A DNA stretch of 64,000 nt, from assembly GCF_003234365.2 (NCBI RefSeq), contig NZ_CP126260.1, positions 1,674,001-1,738,000 on the forward strand, given 5' to 3'. Under the pieces are notes generated by a model. That model had not been told where the DNA came from. It searched no databases and saw only the letters and a list, made by a program, of their open reading frames with translations. Both the position numbers and the translations under genes were made by a program. Positions 1 to 7,566 of the stretch are shown in pieces. This stretch comes from Curtobacterium sp. MCJR17_020. GTDB taxonomy: Bacteria > Actinomycetota > Actinomycetes > Actinomycetales > Microbacteriaceae. Numbering within the stretch: position 1 is the first letter of the stretch; each line of letters starts with the position of its first letter.

Positions 1-1
1 G

Positions 2-112
2 GCGACCGTGAAGACCCACATCTCGCGGGTCCTGACGAAGCTCGGACTCCGCGACCGCGTGCGCCTCGTCGTGTTCGCGCACGAGCACGGGCTGGTGAGC
101 AAGGCCGACTGA
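2..112 (+). CDS. LuxR-family response regulator, C-terminal end (partial)
   Basis: Only the last 36 codons are in the window; the gene enters from the left edge. The readable peptide begins ATVKTHISRVLTKLGLRDRV, which is the recognition helix of a LuxR/NarL (GerE-type) helix-turn-helix, including the TVKTH and L.KLGL.DR positions. It ends in a short tail, VSKAD, before TGA. Proteins of this type are DNA-binding response regulators, usually partnered with a histidine kinase. Nothing is visible here about the receiver domain or partner. It might control the ABC/FtsX pair that follows 111 nt downstream, but that is only a positional inference. Confidence 0.85.
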   Translation, partial: ATVKTHISRVLTKLGLRDRVRLVVFAHEHGLVSKAD

Positions 113-190
113 GGGACGTCATCCGATCGGATGACCCGTCCACAGGAAGTCGAGCCGAGCGGCTCATCCACAGGAGCCGCCCGACGGACG

Positions 191-212
191 CGGGGCGGGC
201 CTCCCGGCCGTC
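191..212. repeat. Copy of the GGCGGGCCTCCCG GC-rich repeat motif
   Basis: The sequence GGGGCGGGCCTCCCGG lies just before the ABC ATPase start. The same half-site (or its reverse complement GGGAGGCCCGCCCC) recurs near 8640, 11000, 22705, 33700, 49272, 53003 and 60165. Complete two-armed versions form terminator-like hairpins. Confidence 0.6.
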
Positions 213-223
213 ATGGTTGGTGC

Positions 224-976
224 ATGACCACCAGCCACGCTCCGATCATCCGACTCGACCACGTGTCCAAGCACTACGGCGACGCCGCGCGCCGGGTGAC
301 GGCACTCGACGACGTCAGCGTCGACATCGGCGCGGGGGAGTTCACCGCCGTGATGGGGCCGTCCGGGTCCGGCAAGTCGACCCTCATGCACGTCGCCGCG
401 GGCCTCGACGCGGTGTCCGCGGGCCGCATCGAGATCGACGGGGTCGACATCACGGGGCTCGGCGACAAGGACCTGACCGAGCTCCGGCGCCGCCGGCTCG
501 GGTTCGTGTTCCAGTCGTTCAACCTGGTGCCGACGCTCGACGTCAGCGAGAACATCCGGCTGCCGTTCCTGCTCGGCGGGCACAAGCCGTCGAAGGACGA
601 GAGCGCGTGGATCGACCGCCTGGTCGACCAGCTCGGACTCGGCAACCGGCTGTCGCACCGGCCGCACCAGCTGTCGGGCGGGCAGCAGCAGCGCGTCGCC
701 ATCGCCCGGGCGCTCGCCTCGCGGCCCGCAGTCGTGGTCGCCGACGAGCCGACCGGTGCCCTCGACTCGCGCACCGGCCGTGACGTGCTCGCGATCCTGC
801 GCGGGGCCGTGCAGGAGTGGGGCCAGAGCGTCGTCATGGTGACGCACGACCCCGTCGCCGCCGCCAACGCCGACCGGATCCTGTTCCTCGCCGACGGCCG
901 GGTCGTCGCCGACCGCCCGGCGATGGACGCCGGCGCGATCTCCACCACGATGCTGGGGATGGAGGCGGCAGCGTGA
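224..976 (+). CDS. ABC transporter ATP-binding protein (MacB/LolD type)
   Basis: This 250-residue protein is the ATPase of a MacB/FtsX-type ABC system, which usually moves lipids, lipoproteins or antimicrobial peptides out of or within the membrane rather than importing nutrients. Visible motifs are Walker A GPSGSGKST (about 45-53), a Q-loop FVFQSF (about 97), signature LSGGQQQR (about 150-157), Walker B VVVADEP and switch histidine VTHD. An in-frame ATG at 131 would add a 31-residue extension with no homology to the family. I therefore chose the ATG at 224, where the MTTSHAPIIRLDHVSKHYG N-terminus fits the family. The gene overlaps the permease by a GTGA junction, so the two are translationally coupled. 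Confidence 0.92.
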   Translation: MTTSHAPIIRLDHVSKHYGDAARRVTALDDVSVDIGAGEFTAVMGPSGSGKSTLMHVAAGLDAVSAGRIEIDGVDITGLGDKDLTELRRRRLGFVFQSFNLVPTLDVSENIRLPFLLGGHKPSKDESAWIDRLVDQLGLGNRLSHRPHQLSGGQQQRVAIARALASRPAVVVADEPTGALDSRTGRDVLAILRGAVQEWGQSVVMVTHDPVAAANADRILFLADGRVVADRPAMDAGAISTTMLGMEAAA

Positions 977-2373
977 ACGGCGTCCGTTCCTTCGCCCCCA
1001 CCGTGCTGGTCGCGGCGCTCGGCACCACGTTCGGCTCAGCACTCGTCATCGCCCCGGGCATCGTGACCGAGGCGCTCGGCGCCGCCGGGCTCGCCGACCT
1101 CGGGCCGGTCAGGGCGATCCTGTCCGTCGTCGGGTGGCTGTTCCTCGGCATCGCGCTGTACGTCGGCGCGATCGTCACCGCCAACACCTGCGCGACCCTC
1201 ATCGCCGGGCAGACCCGCATCATCGCGCTGCAGCGACTCGTCGGTGCCACCGGCGCCACGCTCCGGGCCCGGATCACCCGGACCGGACTGGTCGTCGGGG
1301 TGCTCGGCGGACTGATCGGGGCCGTCGTGGGCACCGGGCTGTCCGCGGTGTTCGTGGTCGTCCTGCGCGGCAACGGGTTCCTGCCCGACACCGACTACAC
1401 GCTCCTGCCGTGGGAGCTCGTGCTGCCCGTCGTGGCCGTGGTCCTGGCGACCTGGGGGGCCTTCGCCGCGGGCTCCCGCCGGGTGCTGACCGTCACTCCG
1501 CTCGAGGCGCTGTCCTCGAGCGTCGAACCGAGCCACGACGACGTCCGCTCCGGCACCGCCCGCAAGGTCTGGGCCATCGTGCTCATGGCCGGCGGCGCGG
1601 CGCTCATGCTCATCGGGCTCGCGGTCAGCGCGAGCTCGCCGATCGCGGTGCTGCCGGCTGCCCTCGGCGGGTTCGTGTCGTTCGCCGGCGTCGCCGTCGG
1701 AGCGACCATCGTGATGCCGCCGGTGCTGCAGCTCATCGGCCGGATCGGCTCGCACGACCCCGTCGTCCTGCTCGCCGGCCGCAACGCCATGCGTGCACCG
1801 GGCCGGTCCTCGCGGGCGACGATCGGGCTCGTCATCGGCGTCACCCTGCTCGTCACCTTCGCCGTCGCACTGGGGATCATGCAGCACGTGCTCGAGGCCC
1901 AGCTCGAGGGCATGGGGCAGGGCCAGACGACGACCGAGATGGTGCAGGCGCAGCGCGACTTCTTCGTGCAGCTGAACGCCGTCGTCAGCGTCATCGTCGG
2001 GTTCTCGGCCGTGATCGCCGCCGTCGGGGTCGTCAACGCACTGGCACTCGGGGTCCTGCAGCGCCGACGCGAACTCGGGCTGCTGCGGGTGCTCGGTCTC
2101 ACCGGGGCGCAGGTGCGCCGGATGATCGTGACCGAGGCCGTCCAGATGGTCGTCGCGGCCGTCGCCTCGGGGCTCGTGCTCGGCACCTTCTACGGCTGGG
2201 TCGGCGGGCAGACGCTGCTCGGGTCGCTCGGCACCCCGGTCACGCCCGTGCTGCCGCCGCTCACCATCGGGATCGTGGTCGTCGGGGCGCTCGTGCTCGC
2301 GGTCGTCGCGACCATCGCGCCGGTGCGGCGCGCGATGCGCGTGCCCCCGACCGAGGCGCTCGCGGTCGACTGA
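973..2373 (+). CDS. FtsX-like ABC transporter permease
   Basis: This 466-residue membrane protein is partner to the preceding ATPase. It starts with GTG at 973, overlapping the ATPase stop. Hydrophobic segments occur near the N-terminus, around the LSVVGWLFLGIALYVGAIV stretch and in a second cluster, and the C-terminal third has the FtsX pattern LGVLQRRRELGLLRVLGLT followed by three membrane spans. Two FtsX-like halves are present. The loops between them are short, so there is no large periplasmic-type domain as in MacB. This matches the two-repeat FtsX permeases of Gram-positive bacteria. The substrate cannot be told from sequence. Confidence 0.9.
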   Translation: MNGVRSFAPTVLVAALGTTFGSALVIAPGIVTEALGAAGLADLGPVRAILSVVGWLFLGIALYVGAIVTANTCATLIAGQTRIIALQRLVGATGATLRARITRTGLVVGVLGGLIGAVVGTGLSAVFVVVLRGNGFLPDTDYTLLPWELVLPVVAVVLATWGAFAAGSRRVLTVTPLEALSSSVEPSHDDVRSGTARKVWAIVLMAGGAALMLIGLAVSASSPIAVLPAALGGFVSFAGVAVGATIVMPPVLQLIGRIGSHDPVVLLAGRNAMRAPGRSSRATIGLVIGVTLLVTFAVALGIMQHVLEAQLEGMGQGQTTTEMVQAQRDFFVQLNAVVSVIVGFSAVIAAVGVVNALALGVLQRRRELGLLRVLGLTGAQVRRMIVTEAVQMVVAAVASGLVLGTFYGWVGGQTLLGSLGTPVTPVLPPLTIGIVVVGALVLAVVATIAPVRRAMRVPPTEALAVD

Positions 2374-2395
2374 CGCGGCGCTCTGGTCGCACCAC

Positions 2396-2447
2396 ACGGC
2401 GGACGGGAGGCACGGTGCCAGCTGGCACCGTGCCTCCCGTCCGCCGT
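2396..2447. terminator. 52-bp perfect palindrome (bidirectional terminator-like)
   Basis: The two 26-nt halves are exact reverse complements centred on AGCT at 2420-2423. The arms contain GGACGGGAGGCACGG and CCGTGCCTCCCGTCC. It lies 23 nt after the FtsX permease stop and could end transcription as an RNA hairpin. There is no U-tract. Confidence 0.75.
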
Positions 2448-2495
2448 TCCGTGCGTCCACTGCCGCGCCGGCGCCCGCCACGCCGCTCGCCTTCG

Positions 2496-2553
2496 CCGAG
2501 GTTCCACGATCCGCAGCTCTCGGCGGCGCTGGCGACGCTTCGTGGAACCTCGG
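2496..2553. repeat. 58-bp dyad repeat (GAGGTTCC family), short form
   Basis: The ends are a perfect 14-bp inverted repeat, CCGAGGTTCCACGA and TCGTGGAACCTCGG, around a 30-nt centre. A related 58-bp copy lies at 16457-16514 and longer relatives near 16629, 16813, 52887 and 54018. Confidence 0.75.
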
Positions 2554-2604
2554 TGACCGACCGGCGGCATGTCGTGACCACTCGGGCGCCGACCACCGAC
2601 GCGC

Positions 2605-2635
2605 TTGTCACACAGCAGCCCGCCGGTGCTACCGT
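2605..2635 (+). promoter_or_regulatory. Predicted promoter of the leu leader
   Basis: TTGTCA (2605-2610) and TACCGT (2630-2635) resemble -35 and -10 boxes, though the 19-bp spacing is long. The expected start site, about 7 nt past the -10 box, coincides with the ATG of the leader peptide at 2643. Confidence 0.5.
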
Positions 2636-2642
2636 GGACTCG

Positions 2643-2687
2643 ATGTACTCGGCACTCCTCCTCCTTCGCTGCCGCGACGAGGCCTGA
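2643..2687 (+). CDS. Leucine leader peptide (attenuator) of leuA
   Basis: A 14-codon frame reads MYSALLLLRCRDEA, with four consecutive leucine codons (CTC CTC CTC CTT), and ends 70 nt before leuA. An 11-bp stem pairs CCGCGACGAGG (2672-2682, inside the last codons) with CCTCGTCGCGG (2700-2710). Leader peptides with leucine runs upstream of leuA are known in actinobacteria and sense charged leucyl-tRNA by ribosome stalling. Here stalling on the Leu codons would decide whether the stem forms. The likely -10 box sits 7 nt before the ATG, so the transcript is probably leaderless. The stem has no U-tract, so whether it controls transcription or leuA translation is unclear. Confidence 0.75.
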   Translation: MYSALLLLRCRDEA

Positions 2688-2757
2688 CACACCGGCCCAC
2701 CTCGTCGCGGAGTCCGTCGTGGCCGCCCTCACCCAGAGCACACGAAAGCGACGAACG

Positions 2758-4533
2758 ATGCAGAACACGCAGCAGCCCTCCGGGATGCCGATCCACAAGT
2801 ACGTCCCCTTCCACGAACAGATCTCGGTCGAACTGCCCGATCGCACCTGGCCGACGAAGCGCATCGAGCGGGCCCCGCGCTGGTGCGCGGTCGACCTGCG
2901 TGACGGCAACCAGGCCCTCATCGACCCGATGGACGCCGAGCGCAAGCGCGCCATGTTCGACCTGCTGGTCGGCATGGGGTACAAGGAGATCGAGGTCGGG
3001 TTCCCGAGCGCCTCGCAGACCGACTTCGACTTCGTCCGCAGCCTGATCGACGAGGGCGCGATCCCCGACGACGTCACCATCCAGGTGCTGACCCAGGCGC
3101 GCGAGCACCTCATCCAGCGCACGTACGAGGCGATCGACGGCGCGAAGCAGGCCATCGTCCACCTGTACAACTCGACGTCGATCGTGCAGCGAGAGGTCGT
3201 CTTCCGCACCGACGTGCAGGGTGTCGTCGACATCGCGGTGGCCGGCGCGAAGCTGTGCAAGGCGGCCGAGGCGACGCTGCAGCACGACACGACGGTCTAC
3301 TACGAGTACTCGCCGGAGTCCTACACGGGCACCGAGCTCGAGGTCGCGCTGCAGATCTGCAACGCCGTGCTCGAGGTCTTCGAGCCCACCCCCGACCGCA
3401 AGGTCATCATCAACCTGCCGGCCACCGTCGAGATGGCGACGCCGAACGTCTACGCCGACTCGATCGAGTGGATGTCGCGCAACCTCGCGCACCGCGAAGA
3501 CGTCATCCTGTCGCTGCACCCGCACAACGACCGCGGCACCGCCGTGGCCGCCGCCGAGCTGGGGTACATGGCCGGCGCGGACCGCATCGAGGGCTGCCTC
3601 TTCGGCAACGGTGAGCGCACCGGCAACGTCGACCTCGTCGCGCTGGGCATGAACCTGTTCACGCAGGGCATCGACCCGGAGATCTCGTTCGCGGACATCG
3701 ACCAGGTGAAGCGCACCGTCGAGTACTGCAACCAGTTGCCGGTGCCGGAGCGTCAGCCGTGGGCGGGCGACCTCGTCTACACGGCGTTCAGCGGTTCGCA
3801 CCAGGACGCCATCAACAAGGGCTTCGAGGCGATGAAGGCCAAGGCCGCCGCCGCGGGCAAGGACATCGACGAGATCGAGTGGGCGGTGCCGTACCTGCCC
3901 GTCGACCCGAAGGACATCGGCCGCTCGTACGAAGCCGTCATCCGCGTGAACTCGCAGTCCGGCAAGGGCGGCGTCGCGTACCTGCTCAAGACCGACCACG
4001 CCCTCGACCTGCCCCGCAAGCTGCAGATCGAGTTCTCCGGCGTCGTGCAGCGGCACACCGACACCGAGGGCGGCGAGTTCTCGTCGCAGCGCATCTGGGA
4101 CGTGTTCCAGGACGAGTACCTGCCCGCCTCGACCGACGACGACAAGTGGGGCCGGTACGAGCTCACCAAGACCGCGACATCGAGCGACTTCGACGGCACG
4201 ACCTCGCTGTCGGTCGCACTCCGCGTCGACGAGGGCTCCGTCACCGCCGACGCCGTGGGCACCGGTCCGATCGACGCGTTCCTCAGGGTCCTCGCCGAGC
4301 AGGGCGTCCAGGTCACGCTGTACGACTACTCGGAGCACACGATGAGCGCCTCCGGTGATGCCAAGGCGGCGTCCTACGTCGAGCTCGACGTCGACGGCGT
4401 GCGCCTGTGGGGCGTCGGCATCGACGCGGACATCTCCACGGCGTCGCTCAAGGCGATCGTGTCCGCGGTGAACCGCGCGGTGCGCGCGGGGGCCGCGGCC
4501 GGCGCCGACTCGCCGGAGCTCGTCTCGGCCTGA
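2758..4533 (+). CDS. leuA: 2-isopropylmalate synthase
   Basis: This 591-residue enzyme condenses acetyl-CoA with 2-ketoisovalerate, the committed step of leucine synthesis. It has the long actinobacterial/type-2 LeuA form. The DLRDGNQAL motif (about 46-54) carries the catalytic Arg-Asp, and SLHPHNDRGTA (about 250) supplies the metal-binding His residues. The C-terminal 150 residues form the allosteric leucine-binding domain. An in-frame upstream start at 2605 overlaps the leader peptide. The ATG at 2758, giving MQNTQQPSGMPIHKYVPF, matches the family N-terminus. Expression is probably controlled by the leucine leader directly upstream. Confidence 0.97.
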   Translation: MQNTQQPSGMPIHKYVPFHEQISVELPDRTWPTKRIERAPRWCAVDLRDGNQALIDPMDAERKRAMFDLLVGMGYKEIEVGFPSASQTDFDFVRSLIDEGAIPDDVTIQVLTQAREHLIQRTYEAIDGAKQAIVHLYNSTSIVQREVVFRTDVQGVVDIAVAGAKLCKAAEATLQHDTTVYYEYSPESYTGTELEVALQICNAVLEVFEPTPDRKVIINLPATVEMATPNVYADSIEWMSRNLAHREDVILSLHPHNDRGTAVAAAELGYMAGADRIEGCLFGNGERTGNVDLVALGMNLFTQGIDPEISFADIDQVKRTVEYCNQLPVPERQPWAGDLVYTAFSGSHQDAINKGFEAMKAKAAAAGKDIDEIEWAVPYLPVDPKDIGRSYEAVIRVNSQSGKGGVAYLLKTDHALDLPRKLQIEFSGVVQRHTDTEGGEFSSQRIWDVFQDEYLPASTDDDKWGRYELTKTATSSDFDGTTSLSVALRVDEGSVTADAVGTGPIDAFLRVLAEQGVQVTLYDYSEHTMSASGDAKAASYVELDVDGVRLWGVGIDADISTASLKAIVSAVNRAVRAGAAAGADSPELVSA

Positions 4534-4690
4534 GACACGACCAGACCGGGAGGCTCCCCACCGGGCACCGCCTGATCGCCGCTGGCGCGTCGACCAGGTC
4601 CCGGCCGGCGTGGGCCCAGGTGCGGGCTGGACTCGCACCGCGCCTCCCGTCTGCGCCCGGTCTTTCCCCCGTCACGCGCGATGGCAGGTC

Positions 4691-4737
4691 GAATCGGGCG
4701 TACCTGGTGCTTTCTTCCGACCAGGTACGCCCGATTC
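4691..4737. terminator. 18-bp perfect stem hairpin between leuA and recO
   Basis: GAATCGGGCGTACCTGGT (4691-4708) is exactly complementary to ACCAGGTACGCCCGATTC (4720-4737) across an 11-nt loop. It lies 157 nt after leuA and 61 nt before recO and probably separates the two transcripts. Confidence 0.7.
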
Positions 4738-4798
4738 CGCTCGGTACACCTGCGCGCGCGCAGCGCGCGCTGTCGGCGGGGCGGGGGATACTGGGGGC

Positions 4799-5647
4799 AT
4801 GCCGCTGTACCGGGACGAGTGCGTCGTGTTGCGCACCCACAAGCTCGGGGAAGCCGACCGCATCGTCACCATGCTCAGCCGGCAGCACGGCAAGATCCGT
4901 GCGGTCGCCAAGGGTGTGCGGCGGACGGCGTCGAAGTTCGGCAGCCGGCTCGAGCCGTTCATGGTCGTCGACGCCCAGTTCTACGAGGGCCGCTCGCTCG
5001 ACATCGTCACGCAGGCCGAGTCGCTCGGGGCCTACGGGGCGCAGATCGTCGCCGACTACGGCGCGTACACGGCGGCCAGCGCCATGGTCGAGACCGCCGA
5101 CCGCCTGAGCGAGGCCGACGCCGGGCTGCAGCAGTACCTGTTGCTCGTCGGCGCGCTGCGGTCGCTGTCGCGCGGTGAGCACCACTCCAGCGCCACGCTC
5201 GACTCCTACCTGCTCCGTGCGATGAGCATCGCGGGGTGGGCGCCGTCGTTCAGCGACTGTGCCGTGACGGGCGAGCCCGGGCCGCACTCCGCCTTCGTGG
5301 TGCAGCTCGGCGGGGTCGTCGCCGACCGGGCTGCGCCCCCCGGCACGCCGCGGCTCGACCCGGCGACCCTCGGCGTGCTCGGTTCGCTGCTCGCCGGCGA
5401 CTGGGTGAGCGTCGACGCCACCGACGAACGGACGCGGTCGCGGGCCTCCGGCGTGGTCGCTGCCTACGCTCAGTGGCACCTGGAACGATCACTCCGGTCC
5501 CTGCCGCACGTCGACCGCTCGGAGCATCCGCTGCCCGTGCCGCTGACCCACGACGGACCCGAGGCGACGGCACGCGCGGTGGCCTCCACCCCGGCACCCG
5601 CACTCCCCGAACCCGATCCCGCTGTCGAAGGAACCCCCACCGCATGA
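4799..5647 (+). CDS. recO: DNA repair protein RecO
   Basis: This is a 282-residue protein with the RecO N-terminal OB fold (LYRDECVVLRTHKLGEADRIVTMLSRQHGKIRAVAKGVRR) and the helical C-terminal domain. RecO anneals SSB-coated single strands and helps load RecA in the RecFOR pathway. The Cys4 zinc site seen in many RecO proteins is not evident; only one Cys lies in the corresponding stretch (DCAVTGEPGPHS). The last 40 residues are a Pro/Ala-rich tail. The ATG at 4799 fits the family start and follows GATACT by 6 nt, so the transcript may be leaderless. It overlaps uppS by ATGA. Confidence 0.93.
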   Translation: MPLYRDECVVLRTHKLGEADRIVTMLSRQHGKIRAVAKGVRRTASKFGSRLEPFMVVDAQFYEGRSLDIVTQAESLGAYGAQIVADYGAYTAASAMVETADRLSEADAGLQQYLLLVGALRSLSRGEHHSSATLDSYLLRAMSIAGWAPSFSDCAVTGEPGPHSAFVVQLGGVVADRAAPPGTPRLDPATLGVLGSLLAGDWVSVDATDERTRSRASGVVAAYAQWHLERSLRSLPHVDRSEHPLPVPLTHDGPEATARAVASTPAPALPEPDPAVEGTPTA

Positions 5648-6441
5648 GCCCCCGCCGCCCCGACGACGCCGAGCCGTTCCGCCCGATCGACTGGACCGGT
5701 GAGACGCCGCCGGCGGTCCCGGCCCGGTTCGTGCCGGACCACGTCGCGATCGTGATGGACGGCAACGGCCGCTGGGCCAACGGGCGCGGGCTCACCCGGA
5801 TCGAGGGGCACAAGGCGGGCGAGGCCTCGCTGCTCGACGTCGTCGCCGGCGGGATCCAGATCGGCGTCAAGCACATCTCGGCGTACGCGTTCTCGACCGA
5901 GAACTGGAAGCGGTCGCCGGAAGAGGTCCGCTTTCTGATGGGCTTCAACCGCGACGTCATCCGGCGCCGGCGCGACCAGCTGAACGAGTGGGGCGTCAAG
6001 GTGCGGTGGGCCGGACGTCGCCCCCGGCTGTGGCGGAGCGTCATCGACGAGCTCGACCGTGCCGAGCAGATGACCGCGGGCAACGACGTGCTCACCCTGA
6101 CGATGTGCGTCAACTACGGCGGCCGGAACGAGATCGTCGACGCCGTGCGGGGGATGGCCGAAGAGGTCGCCGCCGGACGCCTCAAGCCGATCCAGGTCAC
6201 CGAGAAGGCCCTGGCGAAGCGGCTCTACGTGCCCGAGATGCCCGACGTCGACCTGTTCCTGCGGAGTTCGGGGGAGCAGCGCACGAGCAACTTCCTGCTG
6301 TGGCAGTCGGCGTACGCCGAGATGGTGTTCCTGGACCGCCTGTGGCCGGACTTCCGGCGCACCGACCTGTGGGGCGCGATCGAGGAGTACGCACGCCGCG
6401 ACCGTCGCTACGGCGGTGCGGTCGACGCCCCGACGGCGTAG
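5644..6441 (+). CDS. uppS: Isoprenyl transferase (polyprenyl diphosphate synthase)
   Basis: This 265-residue cis-prenyltransferase extends farnesyl or geranyl diphosphate with isopentenyl units to make the polyprenyl lipid carrier for peptidoglycan and glycan synthesis. The signature VAIVMDGNGRWA (about 34-45, catalytic Asp39) and the LFLRSSGEQRTSNFLLWQ region near residue 205 are both intact. It is coupled to recO by an ATGA overlap, the common actinobacterial recO-uppS arrangement. It ends 8 nt before the stop of the convergent LysR gene, with no clear terminator between. Confidence 0.96.
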   Translation: MSPRRPDDAEPFRPIDWTGETPPAVPARFVPDHVAIVMDGNGRWANGRGLTRIEGHKAGEASLLDVVAGGIQIGVKHISAYAFSTENWKRSPEEVRFLMGFNRDVIRRRRDQLNEWGVKVRWAGRRPRLWRSVIDELDRAEQMTAGNDVLTLTMCVNYGGRNEIVDAVRGMAEEVAAGRLKPIQVTEKALAKRLYVPEMPDVDLFLRSSGEQRTSNFLLWQSAYAEMVFLDRLWPDFRRTDLWGAIEEYARRDRRYGGAVDAPTA

Positions 6442-6449
6442 CGGGACCG

Positions 6450-7499
6450 TCAGCTGGGGAGCGGCCCGTCGAGCAGGTGCGCCGCCGACCGCACTGCGTC
6501 CAGGGCCGCATGGACGCTCGGGACGCGCTCGGCCCCTCGGGCGATGACGACCTCGACCCGCCGGGCCAGGTCGTCGTCCACGGGGTCGATCCGGACCTCG
6601 GCGGGGATGACCGTCGTCGCGAGCGCCAGCCGAGGGAGCAGGGCCACGCCGAGTCCGGCGGCGACGAGCCCCACCACCGCAGCCGCGTTGTCGGTCTCGA
6701 GCACGATGTCCGGGGTGAACCCGGCCGTCGCACACGAGGCGAGCAGGTGACCACGGCAGCGCGGGCAGCCGCCGATCCACCGGGCATCGCGGTGCGACGC
6801 GAGGTCCACGGCAGAGCCCACGGCGCCAGAGCCCACGGCAGCGGAGCCCACGGCAGCGGAGCCCACGGCACCGGAGCCCACGGCGCCGGAGCCCACGGCG
6901 CCGGAGCCCACGGTGCGGACGCCGAGCGAGCCTCCGGACGGCGTCACCAGCGCGAGCGGATCCCGCCCGAGTGCCCGGGTGACGAGCCCGGGGTCCGGGG
7001 TGGACCCGACCTCGTCGCCGACGTAGGTGAAGGTCAGGGCGACGTCGACCTCCCCGCTCCGCAGCAGGTCGAGCGCCTCGGGCGGTTCGACCTCGACGTA
7101 CGAGGTCGTCACCCCCGGAGCCGTCGACGCCAGCCGAGCGAGCACGGCAGGCACGAGGGCCGAGGACGCGCTCGGGAACCCGGCGAGGCGCACTCGGCCG
7201 CGGGTCAGGCCCCCGACGGCGTCGAGGTCCTCGCGCGCGGCGGTCAGCGCGGCCTGCACGTGCAGGGCGTGGTCCGCGAGCACCCGACCGGCGTCCGTCA
7301 GCGTGGCACCGCGACCGCCGCGACCGTCCTGCCCGGACCGCAGCACCAGGGTGTGCCCGAGTCGCCGTTCGGCCCGGGCGAGCAACTGGCTGACTGCCGG
7401 TTGGCTCGACCCGAGCGCTGCGGCTGCGCGGGTGATCGACCCGCCGTCGGCCACGGCGCGCAGGACCCGGAGCAGCTGGGGATCGATCTCGTCCATCAT
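6450..7499 (-). CDS. LysR-family transcriptional regulator with internal tandem repeat
   Basis: The 349-residue protein has a typical LysR winged helix-turn-helix at residues 1-65 (LLRVLRAVADGGSITRAAAALGSSQPAVSQLLARAERRLG is the readable pattern) followed by a periplasmic-binding-protein-like effector domain. LysR regulators usually control a divergent neighbour; here that is the PLP enzyme 67 nt away. The effector domain is interrupted by a low-complexity insert made of VGSGA/VGSAA units, encoded by seven 15-bp repeats. Two adjacent ATGs (7499 and 7496) are possible starts, and GATAAC lies 5 nt before the first. Confidence 0.9.
   Translation of the reverse strand: MMDEIDPQLLRVLRAVADGGSITRAAAALGSSQPAVSQLLARAERRLGHTLVLRSGQDGRGGRGATLTDAGRVLADHALHVQAALTAAREDLDAVGGLTRGRVRLAGFPSASSALVPAVLARLASTAPGVTTSYVEVEPPEALDLLRSGEVDVALTFTYVGDEVGSTPDPGLVTRALGRDPLALVTPSGGSLGVRTVGSGAVGSGAVGSGAVGSAAVGSAAVGSGAVGSAVDLASHRDARWIGGCPRCRGHLLASCATAGFTPDIVLETDNAAAVVGLVAAGLGVALLPRLALATTVIPAEVRIDPVDDDLARRVEVVIARGAERVPSVHAALDAVRSAAHLLDGPLPS
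6814..6918. repeat. Seven 15-bp tandem repeats inside the LysR gene
   Basis: Units begin GAGCCCACGGC and differ in the last four bases (GCCA, AGCG, AGCG, ACCG, GCCG, GCCG); the seventh unit is diverged. The unit is 15 bp, so copy-number change keeps the reading frame and only lengthens the VGSGA run. Confidence 0.93.
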
Positions 7500-7566
7500 G
7501 CGATGTTATCGGCTGCACAACGAACCCGGCCTGGTGTGATGGGGCACGAGCCGGGACGCTGTCCGG

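Noticed and set aside
131..223. Upstream ATG giving the ABC ATPase a 31-residue extension
   Set aside because: The extension crosses a GC-rich repeat motif and has no similarity to ATPase N-termini; ATG 224 matches the family.
6814..6918. CRISPR-like appearance of regularly spaced repeats
   Set aside because: The units are contiguous 15-mers without spacers and lie inside a LysR coding sequence; no cas gene is present.
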